Below are positions 34,375 through 43,956 of a stretch of 64,000 nucleotides of DNA, in pieces. Within the stretch, counting starts at the first letter, position 1, and every line of letters starts with the position of its first letter. Where the stretch lies: positions 1-64,000 of the forward strand of contig NZ_QLYX01000017.1 in NCBI RefSeq assembly GCF_003289645.1. Reading direction: 5' to 3'. The notes under the pieces are model-generated. The model saw only the letters and a program-made list of their open reading frames with translations. It had not been told where the DNA came from and searched no databases. A program made the position numbers and the translations under genes. The DNA is from Actinomadura craniellae (GTDB lineage: Bacteria > Actinomycetota > Actinomycetes > Streptosporangiales > Streptosporangiaceae).

Positions 34375-35430
34375 TCAGCGGTGGACGGGGTCGACCCGCC
34401 GGCCCGACTCGTCGAAGACCAAGATCCGGGCCAGGTCGACGGCCAGGTGGACGGTGCCCTCGTTGCGCTGGCCGTGCCCGATGTTCAGCCGGGCCAGCAA
34501 CTCGGTCCGCTGCCGGGCGCCGGTGGCGGCGGCGGTACGGCCGCACAGCGCGGCCAGGGCCCGGCCCGTCATGCTCGCCCCGGGCCGCGGCGACGCCGGC
34601 ACGGGCTCCGGCCCCATGATGACGGCGGGGTCGGCCGCGCGCAGACCGGCCTCCACGTGCGCCAGCCACTCGTGCCCGCGGTGCTCGTGCTCGCGGATGT
34701 GACCGGACAGCACCGGGCCGTTGTGGGGGTCGCCGGTGGGGGTCAGGGCGTCCGGCCGGATGCCCACGATGATCGGTGCCCCGTCCAGCCGGGCGATCGC
34801 CTCGGCGCGAGGGTCGTGCCACGGCACGGTCAGCCGTTGCCCGCCCAGGTCGAGCATCGCCTCCGAGCCGGGCACGGCCCGTGCGGTGGCCGCCAGCAGG
34901 TTGATCGTGGGGGCGCCGAGGAAACGGGCCGTGAACGCGGTGGCGGGGTCGTCGTGGATCTGGGTGGGGGTGCCGGCGTCCTCCAGCCGGCCGTCGCGCA
35001 TGATGCCGATGCGGTCGGCCAGGGTCAGCGCCTCGACGTGGTCGGAGGTGACGTACACGGTGGTGGTGCGGCGCTCCCGTACGAGGGTCCGGAACCGGTC
35101 CAGCACGCGGAGGGTTCCGGCGGCGTCGACGCCGGGCCGGGGCGCGTCGAACAGGAGCACTCCGGGCTCGCCGTCGAACGGGCCGGTGACCAGCTCGACG
35201 CCGCGGTCGGCCGGATCGAGGTCGTCGATGAGGCGGTCGCCCAGCCACAGCTTGCCGGAGGTCGGTGATTCGAGCCCGGCGATCATTCGCAGCAGGGTGG
35301 ACTTGCCGGCGTCGGCCGGGCCGAGCAGGACGAAGAACTCGCCGTCGGCGATCTCCAAGGAGAGATCGTCGACCGCGAGTTGGCCGTTCGGGTAGACCTT
35401 GCTCACGGCGTCGAGAAGGATTCCAGCCAT
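34375..35430 (-). CDS. degenerate MsiK/UgpC-like ABC ATPase
   Basis: A protein of 351 residues related to the shared CUT1 ATPases (MsiK, MalK) but stripped of catalytic parts. Walker A is kept (GPADAGKST, K43). Between it and the Walker B Asp (D95) there are only about 52 residues instead of roughly 115, so the Q-loop, helical domain and LSGGQ signature are missing. Walker B reads LLFDAP, so the catalytic Glu is Ala; the H-loop His is Ser (VTSDHVEA). The C-terminal TOBE-type domain (IVGIRPDALTPTG) remains. The frame is intact over the whole length. ATG 35430 follows GAGGTACGGG. It cannot hydrolyse ATP normally; a regulatory or scaffolding role is inferred. Confidence 0.85.
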   Translation of the reverse strand: MAGILLDAVSKVYPNGQLAVDDLSLEIADGEFFVLLGPADAGKSTLLRMIAGLESPTSGKLWLGDRLIDDLDPADRGVELVTGPFDGEPGVLLFDAPRPGVDAAGTLRVLDRFRTLVRERRTTTVYVTSDHVEALTLADRIGIMRDGRLEDAGTPTQIHDDPATAFTARFLGAPTINLLAATARAVPGSEAMLDLGGQRLTVPWHDPRAEAIARLDGAPIIVGIRPDALTPTGDPHNGPVLSGHIREHEHRGHEWLAHVEAGLRAADPAVIMGPEPVPASPRPGASMTGRALAALCGRTAAATGARQRTELLARLNIGHGQRNEGTVHLAVDLARILVFDESGRRVDPVHR

Positions 35431-35624
35431 CCCGTACCTCGCGTCACACATCCGGGGGTTGTGATCTGGACCACCAAGTAGACCCCGAGATTGTTTCAAT
35501 TGTCTAGGGCGTTACGCCGGAGTTACGGGTAATAGCCGGAGCCGCTCCGGCATGACATGCGTCACTCCGTTGTTGGCTCTGTCATCGCTCCGAGCACCGG
35601 CACCGTTACCCGCACCTGGCCGGC

Positions 35625-36101
35625 TCAGCCGGAGTGATCGCCGTTGGCGATGTCGCTGAGCAGGCAGTCCCAGAACCCGTCGGCCGGCAGGCAGGCCGGA
35701 TCGAGCGCCTCCAGGGCCGCCTCCAGGGCGTCGGCGGCACCGCCCGGATCCGCGAAGGAGAAGGGATACCGGTCACGGACCAGGGCGGCGCACTCCAGGA
35801 AACGGCCCAGCGTGGTGTTGACCAGCGAGACCTCCATCAGGCCCCGCGGCTCGACCAGGAGCACCTCGCCGGACGGCAGGTGCAGGCAGAGCAGGTCCCC
35901 CTCCCGGGACCGGCCGAGCACCAGGTGGTCGGCGGGAACGATCCCGGGTGTGCCGGCCGGCGGCGGCTCCAGCCGGTCGGCGGCGAAGAAGACGCCGATC
36001 AGGGCGCGCGGCAGCCCCGCCTCGGCGAGCAGCCGCCGGGCCGCCGGGTCGGCCGGCCGGCCGAGCGCCTCCGGCGGGTGGGTGACGGTCTCCGGTTCCA
36101 C
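35625..36101 (-). CDS. SUKH-4-like immunity-type protein
   Basis: A 158-residue protein resembling SUKH-4 (SMI1/KNR4-like) family members. Pattern: RLLAEAGLPRALIGVFFAADRL, then DHLVLGRSREGDLLCLHLPSGEVLLVEP and SLVNTTLGRFLECAALV. These proteins are usually immunity factors for nucleic-acid-targeting toxins. No toxin gene is next to it: neighbours are the ABC ATPase and a ROK regulator. GTG 36101 is the preferred start; the frame above is Arg/Gly low-complexity. Confidence 0.75.
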   Translation of the reverse strand: MEPETVTHPPEALGRPADPAARRLLAEAGLPRALIGVFFAADRLEPPPAGTPGIVPADHLVLGRSREGDLLCLHLPSGEVLLVEPRGLMEVSLVNTTLGRFLECAALVRDRYPFSFADPGGAADALEAALEALDPACLPADGFWDCLLSDIANGDHSG

Positions 36102-36136
36102 CTGGCCAGTCTCGCAGCCTCGCCCGGCGATCGACG

Positions 36137-37300
36137 TCAGGAGGGCAGGACGGCGTCGATGGCGTCGGGGGCGAGGATGTGGTCGAGGACCATCGCGGCG
36201 CAGCCGGCCAGGCCGGCGGTGTCGCCCAGCAGGCTGGGCTCGATCCGCAACTGGCGGGTGGCCAGGGCCGTCGCCCGCTGGTAGACGATCTCGCGCACCC
36301 CGGCGATCAGCGGCTCGTACGCCCTGGCCAGGTCGCCGCCCAGCACCACGACCCCGGGGTTCAGCAGGTTGACCGCCGCCGCGATCACCTCGCCGACGCG
36401 CCGGCCCGCCTCGCGGACCAGCGCCACCACCTCGGCGTCGCCGTTCTCGGCCAGCCGGGCCAGTGCCGCCAGGTCTTCGCACGGCCGGCCCATCTCGGCC
36501 AGCCGGGCCAGCAGCGCCGTCCCGCCCGCCACCGTCTCGACGCAGCCGAGGTTGCCGCAGCTACAGGGGGCGGAGCCGCCGTCGCGGACCGGGATGTGCC
36601 CGATCTCGCCGGCCGCGCCCAGCGCCCCGCGCTGGATCCGGCCGCCCGCGATCACTCCGGCGCCGATGCCGGTGGAGAGCTTGACGAACAGCAGGTCGTC
36701 GCAGTGCCCGTGCTGCCGGAGCCGGTGCTCGCCCAGCGCGGCCAGGTTGACGTCGTTGTCGAGGTGGACCGGTACCGCGAACCGCTCGGCGACCAGTGGC
36801 CGGATCGGCGCCTCGCCCCAGATGGGCGGGGCCGGCGGCACCTCCGGCCGCCCGGCGGCGAATTCGACCGGGCCGGGGATGCCGATGCCCACCCCCCGTA
36901 CCTTCGACCGGTCGATCCCGGCCTTGGCCAGCAGTTCCTCGCCCCGGTCGAGCAGCCGGGGGAGCGTGTCGGCCCCGGAGCCGTCCAGCTCGAGGGGGGT
37001 CTGGACGATCAGTTCGCCCGCCAGGTCGCAGACGCCCACCTGGCCCCGGCTCCGGCCGAGCGAGGCCACGAGCACCGCCCCGCCGGCGGCGTTGAAGTCG
37101 AGCCGGGCGGGCGGCCGGCCGCCGGTGGAGGGGCCGGCGGCGCACTCGGTCACCAGCCCGTGCGCGATCAGTTCGGTGACCCGCAGGGTGACGGCGGGCC
37201 GGGACAGCCCGGTGAGCCGGCCGAGTTCGGCGCGGGTGCTCACGCCCTCCTCGCGGATGAGGCGCAGTACTTCTCCGCTGGTGGAGGGGCGTCTGGGCAT
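36137..37300 (-). CDS. ROK-family transcriptional regulator
   Basis: A ROK (repressor, ORF, kinase) family regulator of 387 residues. The N-terminal winged helix (SGEVLRLIREEGVSTRAELG, GLSRPAVTLRVTELI) binds DNA. The kinase-like domain has VRGVGIGIPGPV, HLDNDVNLAALGE, the ATP/sugar loop STGIGAGVIAGG and the Cys zinc motif CSCGNLGCVE. It is divergent from edd across about 160 bp, so it probably controls the Entner-Doudoroff operon in response to a sugar. ATG 37300; the frame extends 56 codons upstream without ROK-like sequence. Confidence 0.92.
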   Translation of the reverse strand: MPRRPSTSGEVLRLIREEGVSTRAELGRLTGLSRPAVTLRVTELIAHGLVTECAAGPSTGGRPPARLDFNAAGGAVLVASLGRSRGQVGVCDLAGELIVQTPLELDGSGADTLPRLLDRGEELLAKAGIDRSKVRGVGIGIPGPVEFAAGRPEVPPAPPIWGEAPIRPLVAERFAVPVHLDNDVNLAALGEHRLRQHGHCDDLLFVKLSTGIGAGVIAGGRIQRGALGAAGEIGHIPVRDGGSAPCSCGNLGCVETVAGGTALLARLAEMGRPCEDLAALARLAENGDAEVVALVREAGRRVGEVIAAAVNLLNPGVVVLGGDLARAYEPLIAGVREIVYQRATALATRQLRIEPSLLGDTAGLAGCAAMVLDHILAPDAIDAVLPS

Positions 37301-37458
37301 TCGCACAGTGAACCACGGGGTCCTTGTGTATGTCGAGATGCATATCACCGCGAACTTTTGTAACCCAGCGTTCATAAGAGTGCTTGTGTTCGTTACTAAT
37401 CTGTCGATAGTTTGCCTGGCTGTCCGCTCTTGTACCCGCTCACCCAGGAGCGCCCCCC
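37301..37458. promoter_or_regulatory. rok-edd divergent control region
   Basis: A relatively AT-rich 158-bp gap with the imperfectly related elements gttacaaaagttcgc (minus strand) and gttcgttactaa, plausible ROK operator halves and promoters. No clear palindrome can be fixed by eye. No gene seen. Confidence 0.35.
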
Positions 37459-39276
37459 ATGTCCCCACCTCTGCATCCCGTTCTGGAACGGGTCACCCGG
37501 CGCATCGCGGCGCGCAGCGCGCCCCGGCGCTCGGCGTACCTGGCCCGGATCCGGGCCGCCGCCGGAGAGTCCCCGGCGCGGACCGCGCTGGGCTGCGCCA
37601 ACCTCGCCCACGGCTTCGCCGCCTGCGGGCCCGGGGAGACGCTCGCGCTCCGTGGAGCGGTCCGGCCCAACATCGCGATCGTGTCGGCCTACAACGACCT
37701 GCTCTCGGCGCACCAGCCGCTCGGCGCCTATCCCGACCTGCTCAAACGGGCGGTCGCCGAGGCCGGCGGGGTCGCCCAGTTCGCCGGCGGGGTGCCGGCC
37801 ATGTGCGACGGGATCACCCAGGGCCGGGCCGGCATGGAGCTGTCCCTGTTCAGCCGCGACCTCATCGCCATGGCCACCGCGGTCGCGCTGGCCCACGACA
37901 TGTTCGACGGCGCGCTGCTGCTCGGCGTCTGCGACAAGATCGTTCCAGGGCTGGTGGCGGGCGCGCTGGCGTTCGGCCACCTGCCGGTGATCCTGGTGCC
38001 GGCGGGGCCGATGCCGTCCGGCCTGCCCAACGCCGAGAAGGCCAGGGTCCGCAAGCTCCACGCCGAGGGCAAGGCCACCCGCGAGGAACTGCTGGACGCC
38101 GAGGCGGCCTCCTACCACGCCCCCGGCACCTGCACGTTCTACGGCACCGCCAACTCCAACCAGCTGCTCATGGAGGTCATGGGCCTGCACCTGCCCGGGG
38201 CGAGCTTCGTGCCGCCGGGCACCGGGCTGCGCGACGCGCTCACCGCCGAGGCCGGCCGCCGGATCGTCGAGCTGACCGCCCGGCGCGGCCCCTACACCCC
38301 GATCGGCGAGGTGCTGGACGAGAAGGCGTTCGTCAACGGGGTGGTCGCGCTGCTGGCCACCGGCGGCTCCACCAACCACACCCTGCACCTGGTCGCCATG
38401 GCCGCCGCCGCGGGGCTGGAACTGACCTGGGACGACTTCGCCGACCTGTCCGCGGTCGCCCCCCAGCTCACCCGCGTGTACCCCAACGGCACCGCCGACG
38501 TGAACCACTTCCACGCCGCCGGCGGCACCGCCTTCCTGATCGGGGACCTGCTGGACGCCGGCCTGCTGCACGCCGACGTCCGCACGGTCGGCGGCACGGG
38601 CCTGGAGCCCTACCGCGCGGCGCCCGTCCTGGACGGGGACGCGCTGGCCTGGCGGCCCGCGCCGGCCACCAGCGGCGACCCCGCGGTGCTGCGCCCGGTC
38701 GCCGACCCGTTCGCCGCCGAGGGCGGGCTGCGGATGGTGGACGGCAACCTCGGCCGGGCCGTGGTCAAGGTCTCCGCCGTCCGCCCCGAGCACCGGGTCG
38801 TGGAGGCGCCCGCCCGGGTGTTCGGCTCGCAGGAGGAGATGCTGCACGCCTTCACGGCCGGGGAGCTCGACGGCGACCTGGTGGCCGTCGTCCGGATGCA
38901 GGGGCCGCGCGCCAACGGCATGCCGGAACTGCACCGGCTGACCCCGCCGCTGGCCGTGCTCCAGGACCGGGGCCACCGGGTGGCACTGGTCACCGACGGC
39001 CGGATGTCCGGCGCCTCCGGCGCGGTGCCCGCCGCGATCCACGTCTCGCCGGAGGCCGCCGCGGGCGGACCGCTGGCCCGGCTGCGGGACGGCGACATGA
39101 TCCGTTTCGACGCCGACAAGGGCGTGCTGGAGGCGCTGGTCGACGCGGCCGAGTTCGCCGCCCGGAGACCGGCCGAACCACCGCCGGACGCGCCGACCGG
39201 CACCGGACGGGAACTGTTCGAGGTCTTCCGCCGGGCGGTCGGCCCGGCCGAGCGCGGAGCGGGGGTGCTCGCGTGA
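37459..39276 (+). CDS. edd: phosphogluconate dehydratase
   Basis: Entner-Doudoroff 6-phosphogluconate dehydratase, an IlvD/Edd family Fe-S enzyme of 605 residues that forms KDPG. Cys and conserved blocks: [32 protein letters not shown] and [16 protein letters not shown] supply the three Fe-S Cys; [22 protein letters not shown] and [23 protein letters not shown] are family blocks. The Edd-specific length and [15 protein letters not shown] separate it from dihydroxyacid dehydratase. It overlaps glk by GTGA. Confidence 0.95.
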   Translation: MSPPLHPVLERVTRRIAARSAPRRSAYLARIRAAAGESPARTALGCANLAHGFAACGPGETLALRGAVRPNIAIVSAYNDLLSAHQPLGAYPDLLKRAVAEAGGVAQFAGGVPAMCDGITQGRAGMELSLFSRDLIAMATAVALAHDMFDGALLLGVCDKIVPGLVAGALAFGHLPVILVPAGPMPSGLPNAEKARVRKLHAEGKATREELLDAEAASYHAPGTCTFYGTANSNQLLMEVMGLHLPGASFVPPGTGLRDALTAEAGRRIVELTARRGPYTPIGEVLDEKAFVNGVVALLATGGSTNHTLHLVAMAAAAGLELTWDDFADLSAVAPQLTRVYPNGTADVNHFHAAGGTAFLIGDLLDAGLLHADVRTVGGTGLEPYRAAPVLDGDALAWRPAPATSGDPAVLRPVADPFAAEGGLRMVDGNLGRAVVKVSAVRPEHRVVEAPARVFGSQEEMLHAFTAGELDGDLVAVVRMQGPRANGMPELHRLTPPLAVLQDRGHRVALVTDGRMSGASGAVPAAIHVSPEAAAGGPLARLRDGDMIRFDADKGVLEALVDAAEFAARRPAEPPPDAPTGTGRELFEVFRRAVGPAERGAGVLA

Positions 39277-40262
39277 ACGCCCCGACGCACGACCACCCCT
39301 GGCTGGTCGCCGACATCGGCGGCACCAACGCCCGGTTCGGCCTGGTGGAGGCGCCGGGCGCCGCGCCCACCCGGGTGCACGTGCTGGCCGACCGCGACCA
39401 CGCCGGCCTCGCCGAGGCCGCCGCCACCTACCTCGCCCGGCACGCCGGCGACGTCCGGCCGACCGCGGCCTGCGTGGCGGTGGCGGGGCCGGTCGGCGGC
39501 GGCACGTTCCGGCTGACCAACGCCAACTGGAGCGGTACAGCCGACGAGATCTCCGCCTACCTGGGCATCGAGCACGTGGAACTGGTCAACGACTTCGAGG
39601 CGCTGGCGCTGGCGCTGCCCTCCCTGCGGCCCGGCGACCTGCGCCCGATCGGCGACGCGCTGCCCGACCCCGCGGCGGGCCTGGCCGTGGCGGTACTCGG
39701 CCCCGGCACCGGTCTGGGCGTGGCCGGGCTGGTGCCCGTCGGCGGCGACTGGGCGCCGGTGCCGGGCGAGGGCGGTCACGCCGACCTGCCCGTGGCCACC
39801 GAGCGGGAGGCCGAGGTGCTGCGCCGGCTGCGCCTGGAGGGCGTCCCGGCCGGGGCCGAGTCCCTGCTCAGCGGCCCCGGGCTGGCCCGGCTGCACCGGG
39901 TGCTGGGCGAGATCCACGGGGTGCCCGCCGACCCGCTGACCGCCGCCCAGATCTGCGCCCGCCGCCGCGACCCGCTGTGCGCCGAGACGCTGGACACCTT
40001 CTGCGCGCTGCTCGGCTCGTTCGCCGGGAACGCCGCGCTCACCCTCGGCGCCCGCGGCGGGGTCTACCTCGGTGGCGGGATCCTGCCCCGCATCGCCGAC
40101 GTCCTGCGGCGCAGCGACTTCCGCCGCCGGTTCGAGGACAAACCCCCCGTGGACGACTACCTGCGGGCCATCCCCACCGCCCTGATCACCGCACCCACCC
40201 CCGCGCTGGCCGGCGCCGCCGCCCGGCTGGGCCGCCGGCTCGTCTCCCTGGAGATCGTGTGA
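39273..40262 (+). CDS. glk: glucokinase (Glk, PF02685 type)
   Basis: ATP-dependent glucokinase of 329 residues, of the proteobacterial/cyanobacterial Glk type rather than the ROK type usual in actinomycetes. [15 protein letters not shown] is the phosphate motif; [15 protein letters not shown] holds the catalytic Asp; [29 protein letters not shown] and [13 protein letters not shown] follow. It phosphorylates glucose, feeding the pathway to edd through G6P and 6-phosphogluconate. GTG 39273 overlaps the edd stop and its own stop overlaps eda (GTGA). The type suggests acquisition with edd and eda. Confidence 0.93.
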   Translation: MNAPTHDHPWLVADIGGTNARFGLVEAPGAAPTRVHVLADRDHAGLAEAAATYLARHAGDVRPTAACVAVAGPVGGGTFRLTNANWSGTADEISAYLGIEHVELVNDFEALALALPSLRPGDLRPIGDALPDPAAGLAVAVLGPGTGLGVAGLVPVGGDWAPVPGEGGHADLPVATEREAEVLRRLRLEGVPAGAESLLSGPGLARLHRVLGEIHGVPADPLTAAQICARRRDPLCAETLDTFCALLGSFAGNAALTLGARGGVYLGGGILPRIADVLRRSDFRRRFEDKPPVDDYLRAIPTALITAPTPALAGAAARLGRRLVSLEIV

Positions 40263-40882
40263 ACGCCGAAGAACTGCTGGACCTGTCGCCGGTGATCCCG
40301 GTGGTGGTGCTCTCCGCCGCCGAGACCGCCGTGCCACTGGCCCGGGCGCTGGTCGCCGGCGGGCTACCCGCCATCGAGGTGACCCTCCGCACCCCCGAGG
40401 CACTGGACGGGATCAAGCAGATCGCGGCCGAGGTGCCCGAGGCGGTCATCGGCGCGGGCACGATCGTCGAGCCCGGCCAGGCCGCCGCCGCGGCCGGGGC
40501 GGGCGCCCGGTTCCTGGTCAGCCCCGGCTGTACCGACCGGTTGCGCGGGGAACTGCTCGACACCGGGCTGCCGTTCCTGCCCGGGGTCGCCACCGCTTCG
40601 GAGGTGATGGCGCTGCTGGATTACGGGATCACCGCCATGAAGTTCTTCCCGGCCGAGGCGTCGGGCGGCGCCGCCTTCCTGAAGGCGCTGTCGGCCCCGC
40701 TGCCCAAGGCCCGCTTCTGCCCCACCGGCGGCGTCACCCCCGGCAACGCGCCCGGATACCTGGGCCTGCCCAACGTCGGCTGTGTCGGGGGCACCTGGCT
40801 GACCCCGGCGGACGCGCTGCGCGCGGGGGACTGGTCCCGGGTCACCGACCTCGCCCGGGAGGCGTCCGCCCTTCGCCCCTAG
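40259..40882 (+). CDS. eda: KDPG aldolase
   Basis: 2-dehydro-3-deoxy-6-phosphogluconate aldolase of 207 residues, cleaving KDPG to pyruvate and glyceraldehyde-3-phosphate. Class I aldolase motifs: the catalytic Glu in [35 protein letters not shown], and the Schiff-base Lys in [28 protein letters not shown] binds phosphate. It completes the edd-glk-eda operon. The gene starts at GTG 40259 in a GTGA overlap with glk. Confidence 0.95.
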   Translation: MNAEELLDLSPVIPVVVLSAAETAVPLARALVAGGLPAIEVTLRTPEALDGIKQIAAEVPEAVIGAGTIVEPGQAAAAAGAGARFLVSPGCTDRLRGELLDTGLPFLPGVATASEVMALLDYGITAMKFFPAEASGGAAFLKALSAPLPKARFCPTGGVTPGNAPGYLGLPNVGCVGGTWLTPADALRAGDWSRVTDLAREASALRP

Positions 40883-41049
40883 AGGAAGCCGCTGAACTGC
40901 GAAAACGCCCCCTGTCGCCGATGTGCTCGGGTTTGCCGGTAAGGCCCCCGGGCACGGCTAGCGATGGGCCGGCCAGCCGCCTGCGGGCTGCGGTCGGCCC
41001 TTTTCCATGCCGGGCCGCCGTGCGGCCCACGTCGACGAGGGGGAAGTCG

Positions 41050-42546
41050 ATGAGTCCTGAAGAGGGCCTCTTGATGCCGGTGGCCGTGCGCACGGAGCCG
41101 CCCATCGGAACGGTGGTACCCGAAGAGGTCGCCCAGCGGGTCACCCAGAGCTTCCGGGGCGGGCCCACGACCACACCGGCGGCCGGGCCGCGGCCGAGCC
41201 CGGTACCGACCCCACTGCCGATGGCGGCCGGGCACCGACTGCTGATCTACAAGCAGGATCCCTCGGTCGCCGAACTGGGCATCAGGACGGTTTTCGTCCA
41301 GTCGACCATCCTGAACGGGCCGGCGGACACCCGCATCAGGACCGAACTGCCCGGCGTCACTCCGGTGGGGCGCAACATCGACGGCGACTTCATCTTCCCG
41401 CCCAACAGCCCGCAGTTCGACTGCGCCCACACTTTCGCCGTCGTCCGCGAGACGCTCTCGATGTACGAGCGGCACAACGGCGGCAGACCACTGCCGTTCG
41501 CCTGGAACTCCGGTAGCAACACCGACCCGATCACCGTGTTCCCGCGCGCCGGGATCGACGCGAACGCCTTCTACAGCCGGACGGCCAAGGCGCTGAAGTT
41601 CTTCTCCTTCACACCTCCCGGCGCGTCCCGGCCGGTCATGACCAACAACTCGTTCGACGTCGTGACGCACGAGATGGCCCACGCGATCCTCGACGGCATC
41701 AAGCCCGGCTGGATCGGGACCGTGGACAACCCGCCGCAGACCGGCGGCCTGCACGAGGCGTTCGGTGACCTGACCGCCATCTTCATGACGCTGTCGCAGG
41801 CCGACCAGGCGGAGGCGTTCGTCGCGGCCACCAAGGCCGACCTGCACGCCACGTCGTTCCTGCCCGCGATGGGCGAGGAGTTCGGCGCCGCATTCGGCCT
41901 GCCGTTCGGCCTGCGCAACGCCGACAACGACCTGCGGCTGAGCGACGTCGGCAACGAGGTGCACGACATTTCGCAGGTGTTCACGGGGGGCGTTTACGAC
42001 ATCCTCGCCGACGTCTTCGCGTTCGAACTCAGCCGCCAGCGCCAGGTCAAGAGCCCCACCCAGATCCTCATGGAGGTGGCGTCCAGCCTGTGCAAGCTGC
42101 TGTTCGACGCGATCGTGGCGTCCCCGCGGACCGGCGCGACCTACGCCGACGTCGTCGGCCAGCTGGTGCGCAAGTCGGCCGAGCGGGACGATCCGCCGAT
42201 CTACCGGACCTGCATCCTGAACCGGTTCGCCGTCCGCGAGGTCGTGGAGCCGCCGGTGTCGCTGGACGAGCTGATGTCGGGGAACATGGACATGGCCAAC
42301 CCGCACTACACGGGCGGCGGCGACGCCAAGCGCATCCCCGAGGTGCGGCCCGCCGACGAGAAGTCGGCCAGCCTGCGCGCCGTGCAAGACCGCTCGGGTT
42401 GCTGCGGCACCATGCAGATGCCGGAGTTCCGGGTGGTGCCGGCCGACCGGCTGGCCACCCGGGGGCCGCTGACCGACGAGGACATCCTGGCCGCCGAACT
42501 GGCCGAACTCCGCGAGTCCTTTGGCAAGCTCGACCAGAACAGATAG
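41050..42546 (+). CDS. M4-like zinc metallopeptidase
   Basis: A cytoplasmic metalloprotease of about 498 residues. The zinc site HEMAHAILDG (HExxH) is followed about 30 residues later by GGLHEAFGDLTAIF, whose Glu is the third ligand, as in M4 thermolysin/protealysin-type gluzincins. No signal peptide and no FTP propeptide are visible. It is followed 51 bp later by an emfourin-type inhibitor gene, the arrangement known for protealysin. ATG 41050 after GAGGGGGAAG. Substrate unknown. Confidence 0.85.
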   Translation: MSPEEGLLMPVAVRTEPPIGTVVPEEVAQRVTQSFRGGPTTTPAAGPRPSPVPTPLPMAAGHRLLIYKQDPSVAELGIRTVFVQSTILNGPADTRIRTELPGVTPVGRNIDGDFIFPPNSPQFDCAHTFAVVRETLSMYERHNGGRPLPFAWNSGSNTDPITVFPRAGIDANAFYSRTAKALKFFSFTPPGASRPVMTNNSFDVVTHEMAHAILDGIKPGWIGTVDNPPQTGGLHEAFGDLTAIFMTLSQADQAEAFVAATKADLHATSFLPAMGEEFGAAFGLPFGLRNADNDLRLSDVGNEVHDISQVFTGGVYDILADVFAFELSRQRQVKSPTQILMEVASSLCKLLFDAIVASPRTGATYADVVGQLVRKSAERDDPPIYRTCILNRFAVREVVEPPVSLDELMSGNMDMANPHYTGGGDAKRIPEVRPADEKSASLRAVQDRSGCCGTMQMPEFRVVPADRLATRGPLTDEDILAAELAELRESFGKLDQNR

Positions 42547-42597
42547 CCGACGGGCGCCGGGCCGCGCGCGGGCGCGGCCCGGCAGAGGGGCAGAGAC

Positions 42598-42864
42598 ATG
42601 CGCGTGAAGATCGAGCGTTCGGGCGGTTTCGCCGGGCTGACGCAGGTCGTCGCCGACTACGACACCGACGACCTGCCCCCCGCCGAGGCCGAGTCGGTGC
42701 GTCAGGCCCTGGCCGCGCTGGCCGGGGGCACCGAACCCCACCCCGTCGGCGCCGACCTCTACACCTACCGGATCACCGCGGACGGCGAGACCTACGACCT
42801 CTCCGAGGACCCGAGCCGCGTCCGGGCCACCCCGCTGGGCACCCTCCTGGCCCCCGGCGGCTGA
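42598..42864 (+). CDS. emfourin-like metalloprotease inhibitor
   Basis: A small protein of 88 residues. MRVKIERSGGFAGLTQVVADYDTDDLPPAEAE is the typical emfourin opening (basic beta strand, RSGGFAG, acidic DTDDLP). TYRITADGETYDLSEDP follows. Emfourin is a protein inhibitor of protealysin-like M4 peptidases in Serratia, encoded next to its enzyme. Here it follows the HExxH gene by 51 bp, so it should restrain that protease in the cytoplasm. Confidence 0.82.
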   Translation: MRVKIERSGGFAGLTQVVADYDTDDLPPAEAESVRQALAALAGGTEPHPVGADLYTYRITADGETYDLSEDPSRVRATPLGTLLAPGG

Positions 42865-43117
42865 CCCGCCCGGTGCGGGAGAGCCCATGGCCGGCCCTGC
42901 CCGTGGCGGCGTGGGCGTGGCCGGTACGGGAGAGTCCGGCCTGGAGGCGCCGTCCGGGGAGCCGTGCACGGTCCTCGTCCCGGGTGCCGCCGGGTGCACG
43001 GCTGTGACCAGGCGTGATGCCGGGACGCCGGGCGCCCGGCGTTCTGGAAGTCCGGCAGGAGAATGCGATGTCGTTTTTCTACCGGTTTGTCGCGGGGTGC
43101 CGTGGCAGGGTGGTGGG

Positions 43118-43756
43118 ATGCTCAACGCCTGCCTGGCCTTCGCCGCCGTCGCCGCCCTGGTGACGCTGACGCCCGGACTCGACGTCATGCTCGTGCTGCG
43201 GACGACCGTGGCCGACGGCCTGCGCGCCGGCCTGCTGGCCGGGGCCGGGGTGGTCGGCGGCGTGCTGACCTGGGGGCTGGCCAGCGCCGCCGGGCTGACC
43301 GCGCTGCTCGCCGCCTCCCGGTTCGCCTTCGACGTGCTGCGCGTGGCGGGCGCGTGCTACCTGCTCTGGCTGGGCGGCCGGGCGCTGTGGCGGGTCCGCC
43401 GCAAGGCCGTGGGGACCGCCTTGGCGGACGTCTCCGCGAAGGTCCCCGCCCCGTCGAGCGGGGGCCGGGCCGCGCTGCGGGCCGGGCTGGTGACCAACCT
43501 GCTCAACCCCAAGGTCGGGGTCTTCTACATGAGCCTGCTGCCGCAGTTCATCCCCGCCGGTGCCCCCGTGCTGTGGACCAGCCTGCTGTTTTCCGCCATC
43601 CACGCGGCCGAGGGCCTGCTCTGGCTCGCCGTCGTGGCCCTGGCCGCCGGCACGGCCCGCACCGTGCTGACCCGCCCGGCGGTCCGCCGGCGCCTGGAGC
43701 AGGTCACCGGCGTCGTCTTCATCGGCTTCGGCGTCCACTTGGTCACCGGCCGCTGA
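43118..43756 (+). CDS. LysE/RhtB-family exporter
   Basis: A 212-residue membrane exporter with six helices. The N-terminal ALVTLTPGLDVMLVLRTT carries the TPGPD-like motif of the RhtB family, then GLRAGLLAGAGVVGGVLTWG, LGGRAL, GLVTNLLNPKVGVFYMSLLPQFI and a final GVVFIGFGVHL. It probably exports amino acids such as homoserine, lysine or threonine. ATG 43118 with GGTGGG upstream. The gap 42865-43117 shows no other gene. Confidence 0.9.
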   Translation: MLNACLAFAAVAALVTLTPGLDVMLVLRTTVADGLRAGLLAGAGVVGGVLTWGLASAAGLTALLAASRFAFDVLRVAGACYLLWLGGRALWRVRRKAVGTALADVSAKVPAPSSGGRAALRAGLVTNLLNPKVGVFYMSLLPQFIPAGAPVLWTSLLFSAIHAAEGLLWLAVVALAAGTARTVLTRPAVRRRLEQVTGVVFIGFGVHLVTGR

Positions 43757-43956
43757 TGCCCTGGCCCGCCACGCGGGACACCGCTGTCAAGCCGATGGTC
43801 ATGGGTCCCATTCGGAGATAAATCTCTTACCGGATGGACAGCGGCCAAATGCTCCGATTTCCGCAGTGGATATGACATGGTGACATTGCCTGGTTCCTGG
43901 AAGTTGTTTCCGGTCATCGGTAATTCGCTCGGTCGCCATGGCAAAAAGGAGACGCC
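43757..43956. other. 200-bp intergenic stretch
   Basis: AT-richer than its surroundings, lying between the LysE gene and the next plus-strand gene. It should hold the promoter of the unknown gene at 43957, whose start is preceded by AAAAAGGAGA. No RNA or coding feature seen. Confidence 0.3.

Noticed and set aside
37301-37468. Upstream extension of the ROK regulator
   Set aside because: Sequence before ATG 37300 lacks ROK features and would occupy the divergent promoter.
36369-39272. Extension of the glucokinase frame upstream by nearly 3 kb
   Set aside because: Only the part from GTG 39273 encodes Glk; the rest is antisense to the ROK gene or out-of-frame over edd.
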